In this document: positions 28,153 through 37,114 of the stretch, piece by piece
How the letters are laid out: each line of letters begins with the position of its first letter
Numbering within the stretch: position 1 is the stretch's first letter
Assembly (NCBI RefSeq): GCF_004402785.1
Contig: NZ_SOFP01000032.1
Location: 21,362 to 85,361, forward strand
Reading direction: 5' to 3'
DNA: 64,000 bases
Source: Cryobacterium algoritolerans
GTDB lineage: Bacteria > Actinomycetota > Actinomycetes > Actinomycetales > Microbacteriaceae
Position numbers and translations under genes: made by a program
The notes under the pieces: model-generated
The model's database searches: none
What the model was told of the DNA's origin: nothing
What the model saw: the letters and a program-made list of their open reading frames with translations, nothing else

Positions 28153-28263
28153 CCCCGCCGAAACGTCGATCAGCACCTTCCCGATCGCTTCGCTCTCGAC
28201 CAGCGCATCGGCGGCCGCCGTGTGCGCGAGGTCGGTGCGCTCCAGGGCCGGCCCCGCCACCTC
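28153..28263 (-). pseudogene. 3' fragment of a quinone-reductase gene, duplicate of 31128-31243
   Basis: On the minus strand this reads as the last 35-40 codons of an MDR quinone reductase (DLAHTAAADALVESEAIGKVLIDVSAG, stop). It is roughly 85% identical by eye to the end of the intact gene at 31125. The two copies, in the same orientation, bracket the NERD-helicase and YefM/RelE genes like a direct repeat. Confidence 0.75.
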
Positions 28264-28335
28264 CCCACCGCGAGGGGGCGCCCCGATCAAGTACATGCCG
28301 ATAGGCTCAGCCTGTATCTAGGCTTGGGGGAGCGC

Positions 28336-30432
28336 ATGTCGGCAGGCGGATCGGCATGGAGCGAAGCGACGCGTCAACTGGCGCTCTCAGAAGCGCACGC
28401 ACTCGCCGCTGAATCCTCGCGGGCCAAGGCCGCCAACTACTTCGCCGCCGCCGACAGCGAGAAACGCATCGCCCACGTTCTCGCCCCTCTCGCTGCGGCT
28501 GGCTACCACTTCCTGCCCGATCGTCAGTGGCCTGGCAGCCGTCGCGCTCAGGTCGACATGGTCGTCGTCGGGCCGGGCGGCCTGTTCATCGTGGACACCA
28601 AGGCATGGAAGGACCCGATCATCGCGGCGGGCCGGGTGTTCCGCGGGCAAGCCGATGTCACCGACGAGTTCGACGGTCTGGCCGACCTCGCCTGGAAGAC
28701 GGAGGCGGCTCTGGCCGAGATCGGCCTCGCCCCGGGCGAAGTGCGACCCGTTGTCGTTTTCGCCGGGCACAAGGGCGTCAACGCGTCGGTCGGCGGAGTC
28801 GAGATTGTCGGAGAAGGTGACATCGTGCGCCACATCGCCCGCCGCGGGCAGCGACTCACCACCTCTGCCGTCGAGCAGGTGTTGGCCGCCGCGATCACAT
28901 ACTTCCCCTTGATCGGCGCGCCGGCACCGCTCGATGTGACCCTGCCCGAACCGATCATCGGCCCGGAACCGGCTCTCGATCTGGACCATCTCCCGAGCGA
29001 GAGCGACATCGAGGCCGCGATCCTCGAAGGCCTCCTTGCGCCTCCGATCGAGGAGTGGATGACGTTCCTGCATCCCGACCAGGCCAAGTTGGTGCGCCGC
29101 AGTTTCAACGGGCCCTCTCGCATCCGCGGGGCTGCCGGCACCGGCAAAACCGTCGTGGGGCTGCACCGTGCCGCCTACCTGGCACGGTCACAGGCGAACG
29201 CCCGCGTGCTCGTGACCACTTACGTGCGCACGCTGCCCGACGTGCTGAGCAACCTGCTCGGCCGCATGGCCCCGGATGTCGCGGGTCGCGTGGAATTCAG
29301 CGGCGTGCACCAATTCGCCCGCAGGGTGCTCGACGAGCGCGGCATCGACGTGCGCGTCAACACCAAGCAGGCCGATCTGTCATTCGACGAGGCCTGGAAG
29401 CAGACCTGCGGCCCGCTGACGAAAATCGACACGAATTCCCGTTACTGGCGGGAGGAACTCGACCACGTGATCAAGGGCCGCGGTCTGACCACCTTCGACG
29501 AGTACGCCGACTGTGCCCGCATCGGCCGGCGCCGCCGCCTCACCCTCGACCAGCGCCGCTCGGTCTGGGCGCTCTACCAACGCTACGAATCGCTGCTGCG
29601 CACTCGCGAGGTGCACGACTACGCCGACCTGATCCTGCTCGCCGAAGCGGCTCTGCGCGCCAAACCGATGGTCGGATACACAGCCGTCATCGTCGACGAG
29701 GCTCAGGACCTGTCGTGCGCAATGATCCGCATGCTCGCCACCGTGGCCGGTGACGGCGCGGATGCCTTCACCCTGATCGGCGACGGCCAACAGACCATCT
29801 ACCCCGGCGGCTACACCCTCGCCGAGGCCGGCCTCTCTGTCGCCGGCCGCGGAGTCATCATGGACGTGAACTACCGCAACACCGCCGAGATCCTCGCCCT
29901 GGCGGCCCGCGTCGTCGACGGGGGCAGCTACGTCGACATTGAAGGCACCGCAGCCAGCGCCGCCGCGATCACCTCGCCGCGACACGGCGAACGTCCCCTC
30001 TTCGCCCAGGCGCGCACCCGAACCGAGCACGACGGCAAACTGGTGCAGCACATCCGCCGGGCCACGCAAAGCGTGAGTGTGGGCTGGGGTGACGTGGGTG
30101 TGCTCTGCTCCACCACTTGGCAGGTGCGTGACGCGGTGACGCTGCTCCGCACCGCGGGAATTCCCGTGGTCGAACTCACCGATTACGACGGTAGGCCAAC
30201 GGATGCCGTGAAGGTCGGCACGATCAAGCGCGCCAAGGGGCTGGAGTTCAAGCAGGTGCTGCTGCCCTGGATCACCGAGCGCCTGATGTCCCCGGGCGTC
30301 ATCGGAGAGGGGTGGACCGATTCCCAGATCGAACGCGACGAGCGCGACCGCCGCGAACTGTTCGTGGGTATCACCCGAGCTCGCGACGGCGTCTGGGTCG
30401 GCTGCATCACGGCGCAGGGATCGTCTGCGTGA
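28336..30432 (+). CDS. NERD-nuclease / UvrD-like SF1 helicase fusion
   Basis: The ATG at 28336 has GGGGGAG just upstream; 698 residues. The N-terminal NERD domain, a PD-(D/E)XK-like nuclease, shows QVDMVVV (D74) and VDTKAW (D87-K89). The SF1 helicase core follows, with Walker A GAAGTGKT (265-272), Walker B VIVDEAQD (451-458), GDGQQTIYPGG and, near the end, LFVGITRARDGVWV. Proteins of this design are found in phage-defence contexts (compare nuclease-helicase immunity proteins), and the neighbours here are toxin-antitoxin and other accessory genes. A defence role is inferred; a repair role is possible. Confidence 0.85.
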   Translation: MSAGGSAWSEATRQLALSEAHALAAESSRAKAANYFAAADSEKRIAHVLAPLAAAGYHFLPDRQWPGSRRAQVDMVVVGPGGLFIVDTKAWKDPIIAAGRVFRGQADVTDEFDGLADLAWKTEAALAEIGLAPGEVRPVVVFAGHKGVNASVGGVEIVGEGDIVRHIARRGQRLTTSAVEQVLAAAITYFPLIGAPAPLDVTLPEPIIGPEPALDLDHLPSESDIEAAILEGLLAPPIEEWMTFLHPDQAKLVRRSFNGPSRIRGAAGTGKTVVGLHRAAYLARSQANARVLVTTYVRTLPDVLSNLLGRMAPDVAGRVEFSGVHQFARRVLDERGIDVRVNTKQADLSFDEAWKQTCGPLTKIDTNSRYWREELDHVIKGRGLTTFDEYADCARIGRRRRLTLDQRRSVWALYQRYESLLRTREVHDYADLILLAEAALRAKPMVGYTAVIVDEAQDLSCAMIRMLATVAGDGADAFTLIGDGQQTIYPGGYTLAEAGLSVAGRGVIMDVNYRNTAEILALAARVVDGGSYVDIEGTAASAAAITSPRHGERPLFAQARTRTEHDGKLVQHIRRATQSVSVGWGDVGVLCSTTWQVRDAVTLLRTAGIPVVELTDYDGRPTDAVKVGTIKRAKGLEFKQVLLPWITERLMSPGVIGEGWTDSQIERDERDRRELFVGITRARDGVWVGCITAQGSSA

Positions 30433-30460
30433 CCCGCCCAATCCCCAGCTGAATCCCGCG

Positions 30461-30718
30461 CTACTCGTACACGTCCCGGCGATGGCCGACGGTGACGACG
30501 ACCACCACAAGGATGTCGTTGCGGATGGTGTAGATAATCCGATAGTTGCCCACCCGCACGCGATAGCCGTTCCGTCCGTGCAACGCTCTCGCCCCGGGCG
30601 GGCGAGGGTCTTCGCCCAGCAGGGCGATGGCGCCTTGTACCCGGCCGCGATCCTGCGGATCGATGCGCCGCAAAGCTTTGACCGCTGCCGGGCGCACTTC
30701 GATCCGGTACTTGCTCAC
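30461..30718 (-). CDS. relE: RelE/ParE-family toxin
   Basis: An 85-residue RelE-fold protein: RIEVRPAAVKALRRID at the start, and GYRVRVGNYRIIYTI and VVVTVGHRRDVYE at the end, carrying the Arg/His/Tyr pattern of ribosome-dependent mRNA interferases. It overlaps its antitoxin gene by four bases (ATGA). Length and motifs are normal, so it is likely active. Confidence 0.9.
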   Translation of the reverse strand: MSKYRIEVRPAAVKALRRIDPQDRGRVQGAIALLGEDPRPPGARALHGRNGYRVRVGNYRIIYTIRNDILVVVVVTVGHRRDVYE

Positions 30719-30963
30719 GTCCAGCCGAGGTCCGCTTTGACCTGCTCCCAGGGAATGTTGTCGCCTTCGTCGGCCATCGCCGCATCAAACGCCGCGACAT
30801 CCTCAGCATCCTCAAGCGCTTCTTGCATGCGCGCATATTGCTCGGGGCTCACCAGCACGGCAGCGACCTTCCCGCGACGCTCCAGGAAGACGGCTTCTGA
30901 GCGGGCCTGGGCGATCAACTCGGGTAGGCGCGCCCTGGCGTCGGTGACACTTGACTTCGACAT
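30715..30963 (-). CDS. Phd/YefM-family antitoxin
   Basis: Start ATG 30963 gives 82 residues: MSKSSVTDARARLPELIAQA and VFLERRGKVAAVLVSPEQYARM are classic Phd/YefM DNA-binding features, followed by an acidic toxin-binding tail (EDAEDVAAFDAAMADEGDN). It precedes relE with an ATGA overlap. Two TGTACA-centred sites just upstream are the expected autorepression operator. Confidence 0.9.
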   Translation of the reverse strand: MSKSSVTDARARLPELIAQARSEAVFLERRGKVAAVLVSPEQYARMQEALEDAEDVAAFDAAMADEGDNIPWEQVKADLGWT

Positions 30964-30970
30964 GCCGCAA

Positions 30971-30999
30971 ATGTACATCAACGTGATCGCGATGTACAT
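30971..30999 (-). promoter_or_regulatory. paired TGTACA operator of the antitoxin-toxin operon
   Basis: Two identical palindromes ATGTACAT, with cores at 30972-30977 and 30993-30998, are 21 bp apart (two helical turns) and begin 8 bp upstream of the antitoxin start. TGTACA-core paired palindromes are the known operator type of YefM antitoxins. Confidence 0.75.
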
Positions 31000-31124
31000 G
31001 TGCAGTGTCGGTCTGCAGCTGACAGCCGTCCACCCGCTTGCGGGAGCACCCATCGCGGATGCGCGAACCCTTGGGTTTGCCCGCGACGGTCAACTGAGTA
31101 TCACCGGAGGCAGAGTCCCAAAGT

Positions 31125-32156
31125 TCACCCCACCGACACGTCGATGAGCACCTTCCCGACCGCTCCGCTCTCGACCAGGGCGTGGGCATCCGCCGTGTGC
31201 GCGAGGTCGAAGCGGTGCAGCGCCAGCCCCGCCTCCTCCCCCACGGCCAGGGCGCCGTCGGCGAGCGCGGCGTTGATATCCTCGGCCGCCGCCCGGATCA
31301 CGTCGGCCCCCACCGTGTAGAGCAGCACGAACTGGTAGCGCACGTTGAGGCTGAAGTGCCGGCGCACGTCGAGCGTCATCTGGTCGCCGCCGTTGTTGGC
31401 GTAGACCGCGATCGACCCGCGGTTGCGGATGACGGCCAGGTCGAGCTGCGCGTTCTGGGCGGGTGCGACCTCGACGATCTGGTCGACGCCCTCGGGCGCG
31501 ATCGCTCGGATCTGGGCGACGATGTCCGGGTCGGTGTAGGTGAGCACGTGCTGCGCGCCGGCCGCCGTGGCGAGCGCCGCTTTCGCGGGCCCGCTCACGG
31601 TGGTGATGACGGATGCCCCCGCCCACCGGGCCAGCTGGATCGCCGCGTGCCCGACCGCACCGGCTCCACCGGCCACGAGCACGACCTTGCCGGCCAGGGC
31701 GCCCGGCTGCAGCCGGCGCGGTCCGTCTTCGGCCACCGTCAGCGCGCGGTACGCCGTGATCGCCGGCACCCCGAGGCTGGCGCCCTGGTCGAAGCTCGCG
31801 CTCACCGGCAGTGGGAACACCCGCTCCGCGGGCAGCACGGACTGTTCCTGTGACGTGCCACTGTTCGCGCGCTGGTATGCGGCCAGCAAAAGCCACACCC
31901 GGTCGCCCACCGCGACGTGCGTCACGCCAGTGCCGAGCGCCTCCACGATTCCGGCGCCGTCCTGGCCGGGCACGACGTCGGCGAAGGCGAGCGCCTCGCC
32001 CGGCGCCGAGCCCCGGCGTGACTTCCAGTCGGTGGGGTTCACTCCGCTGACCACGATCCGCACCCGCACCTCGCCGGCTCCGGGTTCGGTCGCCGGCCGA
32101 TCGACGAGGTGGAGCACGGACGGGTCACCGGTCTGGCTGTACACAATGGACTTCAT
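31125..32156 (-). CDS. NADPH:quinone reductase-like MDR oxidoreductase
   Basis: A 343-residue zinc-free medium-chain dehydrogenase. It has a GroES-like N-terminus (GEVRVRIVVSGVNPTDWKSR), a nucleotide-binding motif (AGGAGAVGHAAIQLARWAG) and the typical C-terminus GAVGKVLIDVSVG. The ATG at 32156 begins MKSIVYSQTG as expected for the family. The gene is intact and probably monocistronic. A truncated copy of its 3' end lies 3 kb away at 28153. Confidence 0.88.
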   Translation of the reverse strand: MKSIVYSQTGDPSVLHLVDRPATEPGAGEVRVRIVVSGVNPTDWKSRRGSAPGEALAFADVVPGQDGAGIVEALGTGVTHVAVGDRVWLLLAAYQRANSGTSQEQSVLPAERVFPLPVSASFDQGASLGVPAITAYRALTVAEDGPRRLQPGALAGKVVLVAGGAGAVGHAAIQLARWAGASVITTVSGPAKAALATAAGAQHVLTYTDPDIVAQIRAIAPEGVDQIVEVAPAQNAQLDLAVIRNRGSIAVYANNGGDQMTLDVRRHFSLNVRYQFVLLYTVGADVIRAAAEDINAALADGALAVGEEAGLALHRFDLAHTADAHALVESGAVGKVLIDVSVG

Positions 32157-32292
32157 GTCAGGGGTAACGCGGGCGGGGGGTTGAATGTGTGTGTGATCAA
32201 CTCTTTGTAGGCCGTCTCGGCGCTGGGCATGGGCCCTGGCAAGGTCCGTGCTTGGGAGAGCGATTGTGTACAAGCAACGCCGCCGGAAACCG

Positions 32293-35190
32293 CTAAATCA
32301 CGGGAGTCTTTGCCGCAAAGTACTCGTAGAGACTCGACTCGATTGGACTCGCCAGACCAAGCGTCATAGAGACAACGTCATGCCCACTCTTTCCGGACAT
32401 TTTCGTCTGGCGAGCGTCTTGCGATGTCGCTCTGCCGAGATAGTAGAAATCAGTGCCTTCTGCATCGTCCTTTTTGGCGAACACATGCAACGGGAGACGA
32501 TTCTCAACAATCGCCTTCACCTCCCCACTCGCGAGTGTTCGTCTGCTCCGGGTGTGCCAAGTGAGGGTTGATGGGTTGAGAAACTCGTCCTCGTACTTCG
32601 TGCTCTCGGAGACCGCTGACCCCTTGTGGTACGTAACGAAAATGGGGCAACTGTCTGAGAAGGTGTCGACTTTGTATCCATAGATGGTGCTCTGCTGATT
32701 CGACTGCCAGTTGAGCAGCCGGCAGACATCCTTGCGAGAGTATCGTCGCCCGACCTCAAGCTGACCGCTCCAGTTGTAGCGGTGGCGCGCAAGGTACAAC
32801 CCGGTATCGACGACATCGCGGACGTGCATTCTGAAAATCGTGTCCGTGTCCCATGCCATAGTGATTTTCTCGACGAGGCTGTAGGCCCCGTCCCGAAGTA
32901 TGACGATCGGTTCCGCGCCGTACTTGGCGGCTTCTGCTTCGGTGAAAAACGTTAGGTCCAATACGGCCTGGACGGAATTGAGCGTCGGCGAATCGTTGAC
33001 CAGCCCGCTCGCCGCGAGCAGATTCTGGTATCGCTCAACCGTCACGCCCTTGGGGTGCGAGAGAAGCGTTTCGAGTAGGAGTAGCTCATGCGGCCGCTTG
33101 CCGTTGAGTAGTTCTCCGGAGAGGAATGTCAGGACCGCGCCCTCGAACGCTCCCGCCTGGACGTCGAGTGCTCCGACCTTGTTCAGAAATGTCCAGTAGT
33201 TCTTCTGTTTTGTCGCAATGACAGTTGGGTCGACGGTGTCGAAGCGGGCGAAGTCGATGAGCTGCGGCGATCGACCCAATCGGTTCTTGAGATCAACGAA
33301 GGATTTCTTGAGGTTTGACATGCTGTCGAGAGTTGTTGTCGCTAGGGAAGCGAATATCTTCTGCCTCGAAATCGCGTCAAAGTTGACACTCGAGAGTCCC
33401 GCAATCGCTCCAGCTTCTTGCGCATCGATGATCTTTTTGCGGATCGAATCTTTGTTCAGGGTGCTGTCGCCGAACAGCGCGATGGGGATCAAATAGTTGT
33501 TGGCATAGTTGCCGATGAAGTCGATCACTACGAGGTGGTCTTTGCCCGCGGCTTTTCGCAGTCCTCGACCCAACTGCTGGGTAAACACAATGCTCGACAA
33601 CGTCTGCCGAAGCATTACAACCTGATTGACCGAGGGGATATCGATACCTTCGTTGAAAATATCAACGGTCGCGATGTAGTCGAGTTCGCCGCTTTCCAGC
33701 ATCTGTACAGCCCGCTCGCGTTCCTCGACCGAATTGGCGCCGCTCAAGGCACGTGTTCGAAGGAGTTGCCCGTGGACAGCACGCTGATTGAGAATTCTGG
33801 ACAACTCTGCAGCTTCGTCATTCTTGCTGCAGAAGATCAGCCCCTTGACCGGAGCACCTGCGTGGCCATACTTTTCAATCTGAGCAATGAGGTGGTCTAC
33901 ACGCTCGGTCGCGACCAGCCGGCTCAGATCCGCGACTTGATCAATGACCTCTCCATTTTTCACGTAGTCGGTGACGCCGTAGTAATGGAATGGCGCCAAC
34001 ATGTCTGCCTTAAGGGCCTTCTGCAAACGGATTTCATACGGCACGTTGTAGTCAAAGAGCTCGAACACGTTGAAGTCGTCAGTGCGCTCGGGGGTCGCGG
34101 TCATCCCGAGCAAGAAATCCGGCTGAAGGTGATCGATCAGCTTCCGGTAGCTCGCGGCACCCGCCCGGTGGACTTCATCAATCAAAACGTAGTCAAAAGT
34201 ATCGGGGCTGATCTCGCGAAGATTCTCGGGCCGAGAAAGCGATTGAATCGATGCGAACACGTAGCGTCGATCGAGATCCCTCTTCGACCCGACGAACTTG
34301 CCAAAGTCGCTGTCTGGGGCATTGAGCACCAGCTTGAACTCGTCGATTGCGCGGTCCAGAATCTGCTCGCGGTGCACGACGAAGAGCATCCGCTTGGGCG
34401 CGTATGCCCGAACGTCGAGCGCGGAAAGGATCGTCTTTCCTGTTCCTGTCGCCGATACGACGACTGCGCGATTCTCGCCTCCGTCGCGCAGGGTCTGTAT
34501 CTCGGCCAGTGCTTCGACCTGCATTGAGTTCGCGACAATCATTCCCCTCGGCGGCAGATCGCCAAGCGACTCCATCGATGCGGATGCTTGAAGCGGCGGC
34601 CGAGGCTGCAGAGCCCAAGTCAGCTCATAGTCGTCGATCCATTTCCGGGTCAGGGCAGTCGATGCTTCGATATGTGCGTGGGCCGCGGACTTCAGCTGGT
34701 GAACAATGTCCCCATCGGGGAGCGCGGAAAAGCGCAGATTCCATTCGTGGTTTTTCAACAGCGCTTTTGCGGTCAAGTTGGAGCTGCCGACAATCGCTGT
34801 GGTGCTCTCCTCCTGCTCGAAAATGTATCCCTTCGCGTGGAACCCAGCTGTGGAGTCTGGATGCACGTAAACATCCACGCCCTTGAGGTTGAGGAGCTCA
34901 CGGAACGCGGCAGGCGAGTTGAATCCGAGGTAGGTGGACGTGATGATCGTGCCGGTTCCTCGGTAGTCGAGGAGTGATTGCTTGAGCAACGCGATTGCAT
35001 TCGGTGTGATGAAAGCGACCGAGAATACGAAATTGCGCGATCGCTTGAGCTCATCGAGGATCGCCTTGAGCATCGTCTGGCCATCGGAATTTGAAATCAG
35101 AGTGGGGTGGAAAACCTGATCAGCGTTGACGTGTGAGTTCAAGAAACCGAAAGTGTTGTCGAGCGTGAGCTGACTAGCGGTGTCACTCAA
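32293..35190 (-). CDS. PLD-nuclease / DEAD-box helicase with DUF3427 C-terminus
   Basis: The TTG at 35190 overlaps the NUDIX stop (TTGA), giving 965 residues. An N-terminal phospholipase-D-like nuclease domain carries HAK (118-120) and GSSN (135-138). It is followed by an SF2 helicase with SATGTGKT (246-253), DEVH (338-341), MTATPER and QQLGRGLRKA, and a long DUF3427-like C-terminal region. The DNA is visibly AT-richer than the flanks, a sign of recent transfer. Coupling to a NUDIX gene suggests a two-gene defence module acting on DNA ends plus nucleotides; this is inferred. Confidence 0.85.
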   Translation of the reverse strand: MSDTASQLTLDNTFGFLNSHVNADQVFHPTLISNSDGQTMLKAILDELKRSRNFVFSVAFITPNAIALLKQSLLDYRGTGTIITSTYLGFNSPAAFRELLNLKGVDVYVHPDSTAGFHAKGYIFEQEESTTAIVGSSNLTAKALLKNHEWNLRFSALPDGDIVHQLKSAAHAHIEASTALTRKWIDDYELTWALQPRPPLQASASMESLGDLPPRGMIVANSMQVEALAEIQTLRDGGENRAVVVSATGTGKTILSALDVRAYAPKRMLFVVHREQILDRAIDEFKLVLNAPDSDFGKFVGSKRDLDRRYVFASIQSLSRPENLREISPDTFDYVLIDEVHRAGAASYRKLIDHLQPDFLLGMTATPERTDDFNVFELFDYNVPYEIRLQKALKADMLAPFHYYGVTDYVKNGEVIDQVADLSRLVATERVDHLIAQIEKYGHAGAPVKGLIFCSKNDEAAELSRILNQRAVHGQLLRTRALSGANSVEERERAVQMLESGELDYIATVDIFNEGIDIPSVNQVVMLRQTLSSIVFTQQLGRGLRKAAGKDHLVVIDFIGNYANNYLIPIALFGDSTLNKDSIRKKIIDAQEAGAIAGLSSVNFDAISRQKIFASLATTTLDSMSNLKKSFVDLKNRLGRSPQLIDFARFDTVDPTVIATKQKNYWTFLNKVGALDVQAGAFEGAVLTFLSGELLNGKRPHELLLLETLLSHPKGVTVERYQNLLAASGLVNDSPTLNSVQAVLDLTFFTEAEAAKYGAEPIVILRDGAYSLVEKITMAWDTDTIFRMHVRDVVDTGLYLARHRYNWSGQLEVGRRYSRKDVCRLLNWQSNQQSTIYGYKVDTFSDSCPIFVTYHKGSAVSESTKYEDEFLNPSTLTWHTRSRRTLASGEVKAIVENRLPLHVFAKKDDAEGTDFYYLGRATSQDARQTKMSGKSGHDVVSMTLGLASPIESSLYEYFAAKTPVI

Positions 35191-35600
35191 ACGAGAAAGT
35201 CCTTCATGACGCGCTCGACTGCAGGAATGTCGGCGGGGGCCCAATCAAGCTGGTCAAGCTCAGCGGCATCTACCCAGCGAAGCTCCGCGTGCTCTGTCAG
35301 TCGAGGTTCCTTGCCGACGAGCGAGCAGTAGTAGGTCGTGAGGACGACAATGCCGAAGTCGTACTCGTGCTCGGTGGTCGCGACATGATCGCCAATTTCT
35401 GCGGAGCAGAGCAGCTCTTCATCGAGTTCGCGGAGCAAGGCCTGTTCCGGTGACTCGTTCGGCTCAATCTTGCCTCCCGGGAACTCCCACATGCCGGGCA
35501 GAGACATCGTCGAACTGCGCTGCGCCGCAAGAATTGTCTGCCCCCGAGTGAGGACAGCACCGACCACATTGATTCTCTTTTTCAAAGCGTGTCTCCCCAT
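35187..35600 (-). CDS. NUDIX (MutT-like) nucleotide pyrophosphohydrolase
   Basis: ATG 35600 gives 137 residues. The NUDIX box GGKIEPNESPEQALLRELDEE fits Gx5Ex7REUxEE, with the last Gly replaced. The start MGRHALKKRINVVGAVL and the end (ELDQLDWAPADIPAVERVM) match the (deoxy)nucleoside triphosphate pyrophosphohydrolase group close to 8-oxo-dGTPase. It is translationally coupled to the helicase (TTGA overlap) and shares its lower GC, so the pair probably moved together. Confidence 0.85.
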   Translation of the reverse strand: MGRHALKKRINVVGAVLTRGQTILAAQRSSTMSLPGMWEFPGGKIEPNESPEQALLRELDEELLCSAEIGDHVATTEHEYDFGIVVLTTYYCSLVGKEPRLTEHAELRWVDAAELDQLDWAPADIPAVERVMKDFLV

Positions 35601-35706
35601 TGCGTGGCCGTCGATTCGTATGGCCAGCTTAGCTAGCGGCGGTGAGCCGATGCCTGCCCCTTCTATCCTCGCGACATAGCACTGGCCCTGCTCACGTCGC
35701 TGGCTT

Positions 35707-37056
35707 CTAGGCAAACCGCACGCGCTCCGCGACGGTCGCCCGCAGGCGGTCAAGCTGCCATGTTGCACCCTCGTCCACACCGGGCAGTCCCTGCACCAGT
35801 GCCGCAGCCAGATGACTGGCCCCGACGACAAAGGTCGGCATCGCTCCACCACCCAGTTGCTGGAGCCGGGTCTGGAGCAGTGCTGAATCCGCATAAACGA
35901 GGAGGGTCGCCGAGGCACCACCGATCCCCAACGTCTTGCCAACCTCCGCCAGGCGGGGCCGGAGTGTGTCGCGCACGTCGAGAACAGCGCGGCCGCCGTG
36001 CCGCAGTGAATCGTGCTCCACGGTCACCGGCCCCGCCTCGGCCATGGATTCGATCACGATCAGACCCTGCGGAGCGACTACTAAGTGATCGAACCGTGTG
36101 TGCCCCGCACCAAGTTCTACGTCGTGCCAGATCGAGAAGCGCGGGCCGACGGAAGCCAGCTCGCGGGCGGTGTTTTCCTGCGCCATGGCCCGGTCTAACC
36201 ACACACGGATGCTCGGGGGCGCTACTCGCACGGCGTCCTCCGAGTACGGCGCCGCCAAGAGTGGTGCGGTGTTGGACGGCCGGGCACGGAGATCAATCTC
36301 GAAGGCCCTTTGCGCACGGCGGAAATCTGCCTGGGCCGCGGCAAACGTCGCGGCCTTTTCCTTCGCATATCGGATGAGTTCCCGGCGGTAGGAATCCCGA
36401 CGCATCCGAAGTACTGAAACGGGCACGGAACTAATCGCCCCGGCGAAGCCGCCGAATCCGGCCACCAGGAGCAGCGGCATCCAGATTGCGGCGATGCCCT
36501 CCACGAGATGTCCCTGTCTCCAGGCAAGGAAAAGGACGAGGCCCGCTCCGACCGCAGCAAACGATGTCGTCATCTGCGCGCCCAGTCGCAGCCCTTGGCG
36601 GAGGAACCTGCCGCGCGCCGTGCGCGCCGGAACCCAGGGCACAGGCGGCGACGGAGGGGTGGGGTTGACCAGCCAGACGAGCATCAAATCACGGTATTTC
36701 AGGCGGAAACTTCCTCCGGGATGCCCCTGGCTGTCCGCACGCCGCGCTCGTGGTCGTTCCTCGGCTGTCGATGGCCGAGTCGGTGTGCGGGACGTCTGAC
36801 TCGTCGGTCCGACCCGCGGCTCAGCCGCACTGTGGTGAGCCGAACCGGCGCTCAGCGCACGGTCGTAGGCCGCGCGCCTGTCGGGGGTGCCCAGCGCGGC
36901 CCACGCGTCCTGCACAATGCGGAACTGCTCTGCGGAACCGCCGGTGTCCGGATGGCTGGTGCGCTGCATCCGTCGATAGGCACGCTTGAGCTCGTGCGCG
37001 CTGACGGATGCCGCCACGCCCAGCACGCCGTAATGGGTCGCTCCGGAGGTGGTCAC
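35707..37056 (-). CDS. J-domain membrane protein with NERD-like C-terminal domain
   Basis: A 449-residue protein starting with a DnaJ J-domain (HPD at 35-37), then a low-complexity linker, two hydrophobic segments (about 163-178 and 190-212), a helical stretch, and a C-terminal NERD-like domain (D323 in RFDHLVVAPQGLIVIES). In NERD nucleases the next motif is D/E-x-K; here it reads E336-S-M338, so the catalytic lysine is missing. It may recruit DnaK to a membrane-bound, DNA-binding but non-cutting NERD fold. Start GTG 37056 is the first reasonable one; no strong Shine-Dalgarno is seen. Confidence 0.75.
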   Translation of the reverse strand: MTTSGATHYGVLGVAASVSAHELKRAYRRMQRTSHPDTGGSAEQFRIVQDAWAALGTPDRRAAYDRALSAGSAHHSAAEPRVGPTSQTSRTPTRPSTAEERPRARRADSQGHPGGSFRLKYRDLMLVWLVNPTPPSPPVPWVPARTARGRFLRQGLRLGAQMTTSFAAVGAGLVLFLAWRQGHLVEGIAAIWMPLLLVAGFGGFAGAISSVPVSVLRMRRDSYRRELIRYAKEKAATFAAAQADFRRAQRAFEIDLRARPSNTAPLLAAPYSEDAVRVAPPSIRVWLDRAMAQENTARELASVGPRFSIWHDVELGAGHTRFDHLVVAPQGLIVIESMAEAGPVTVEHDSLRHGGRAVLDVRDTLRPRLAEVGKTLGIGGASATLLVYADSALLQTRLQQLGGGAMPTFVVGASHLAAALVQGLPGVDEGATWQLDRLRATVAERVRFA

Positions 37057-37114
37057 GTGAGCTGGGCAGAGACTCGACGCACCAGCTGCCCTATCAGCGT
37101 CTTCATGCCGCCGC

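Noticed and set aside
32240..32280. Palindrome TTGTGTACAA upstream of the quinone reductase as an HxlR/MarR operator
   Set aside because: Imperfect, single copy and short; could be chance.
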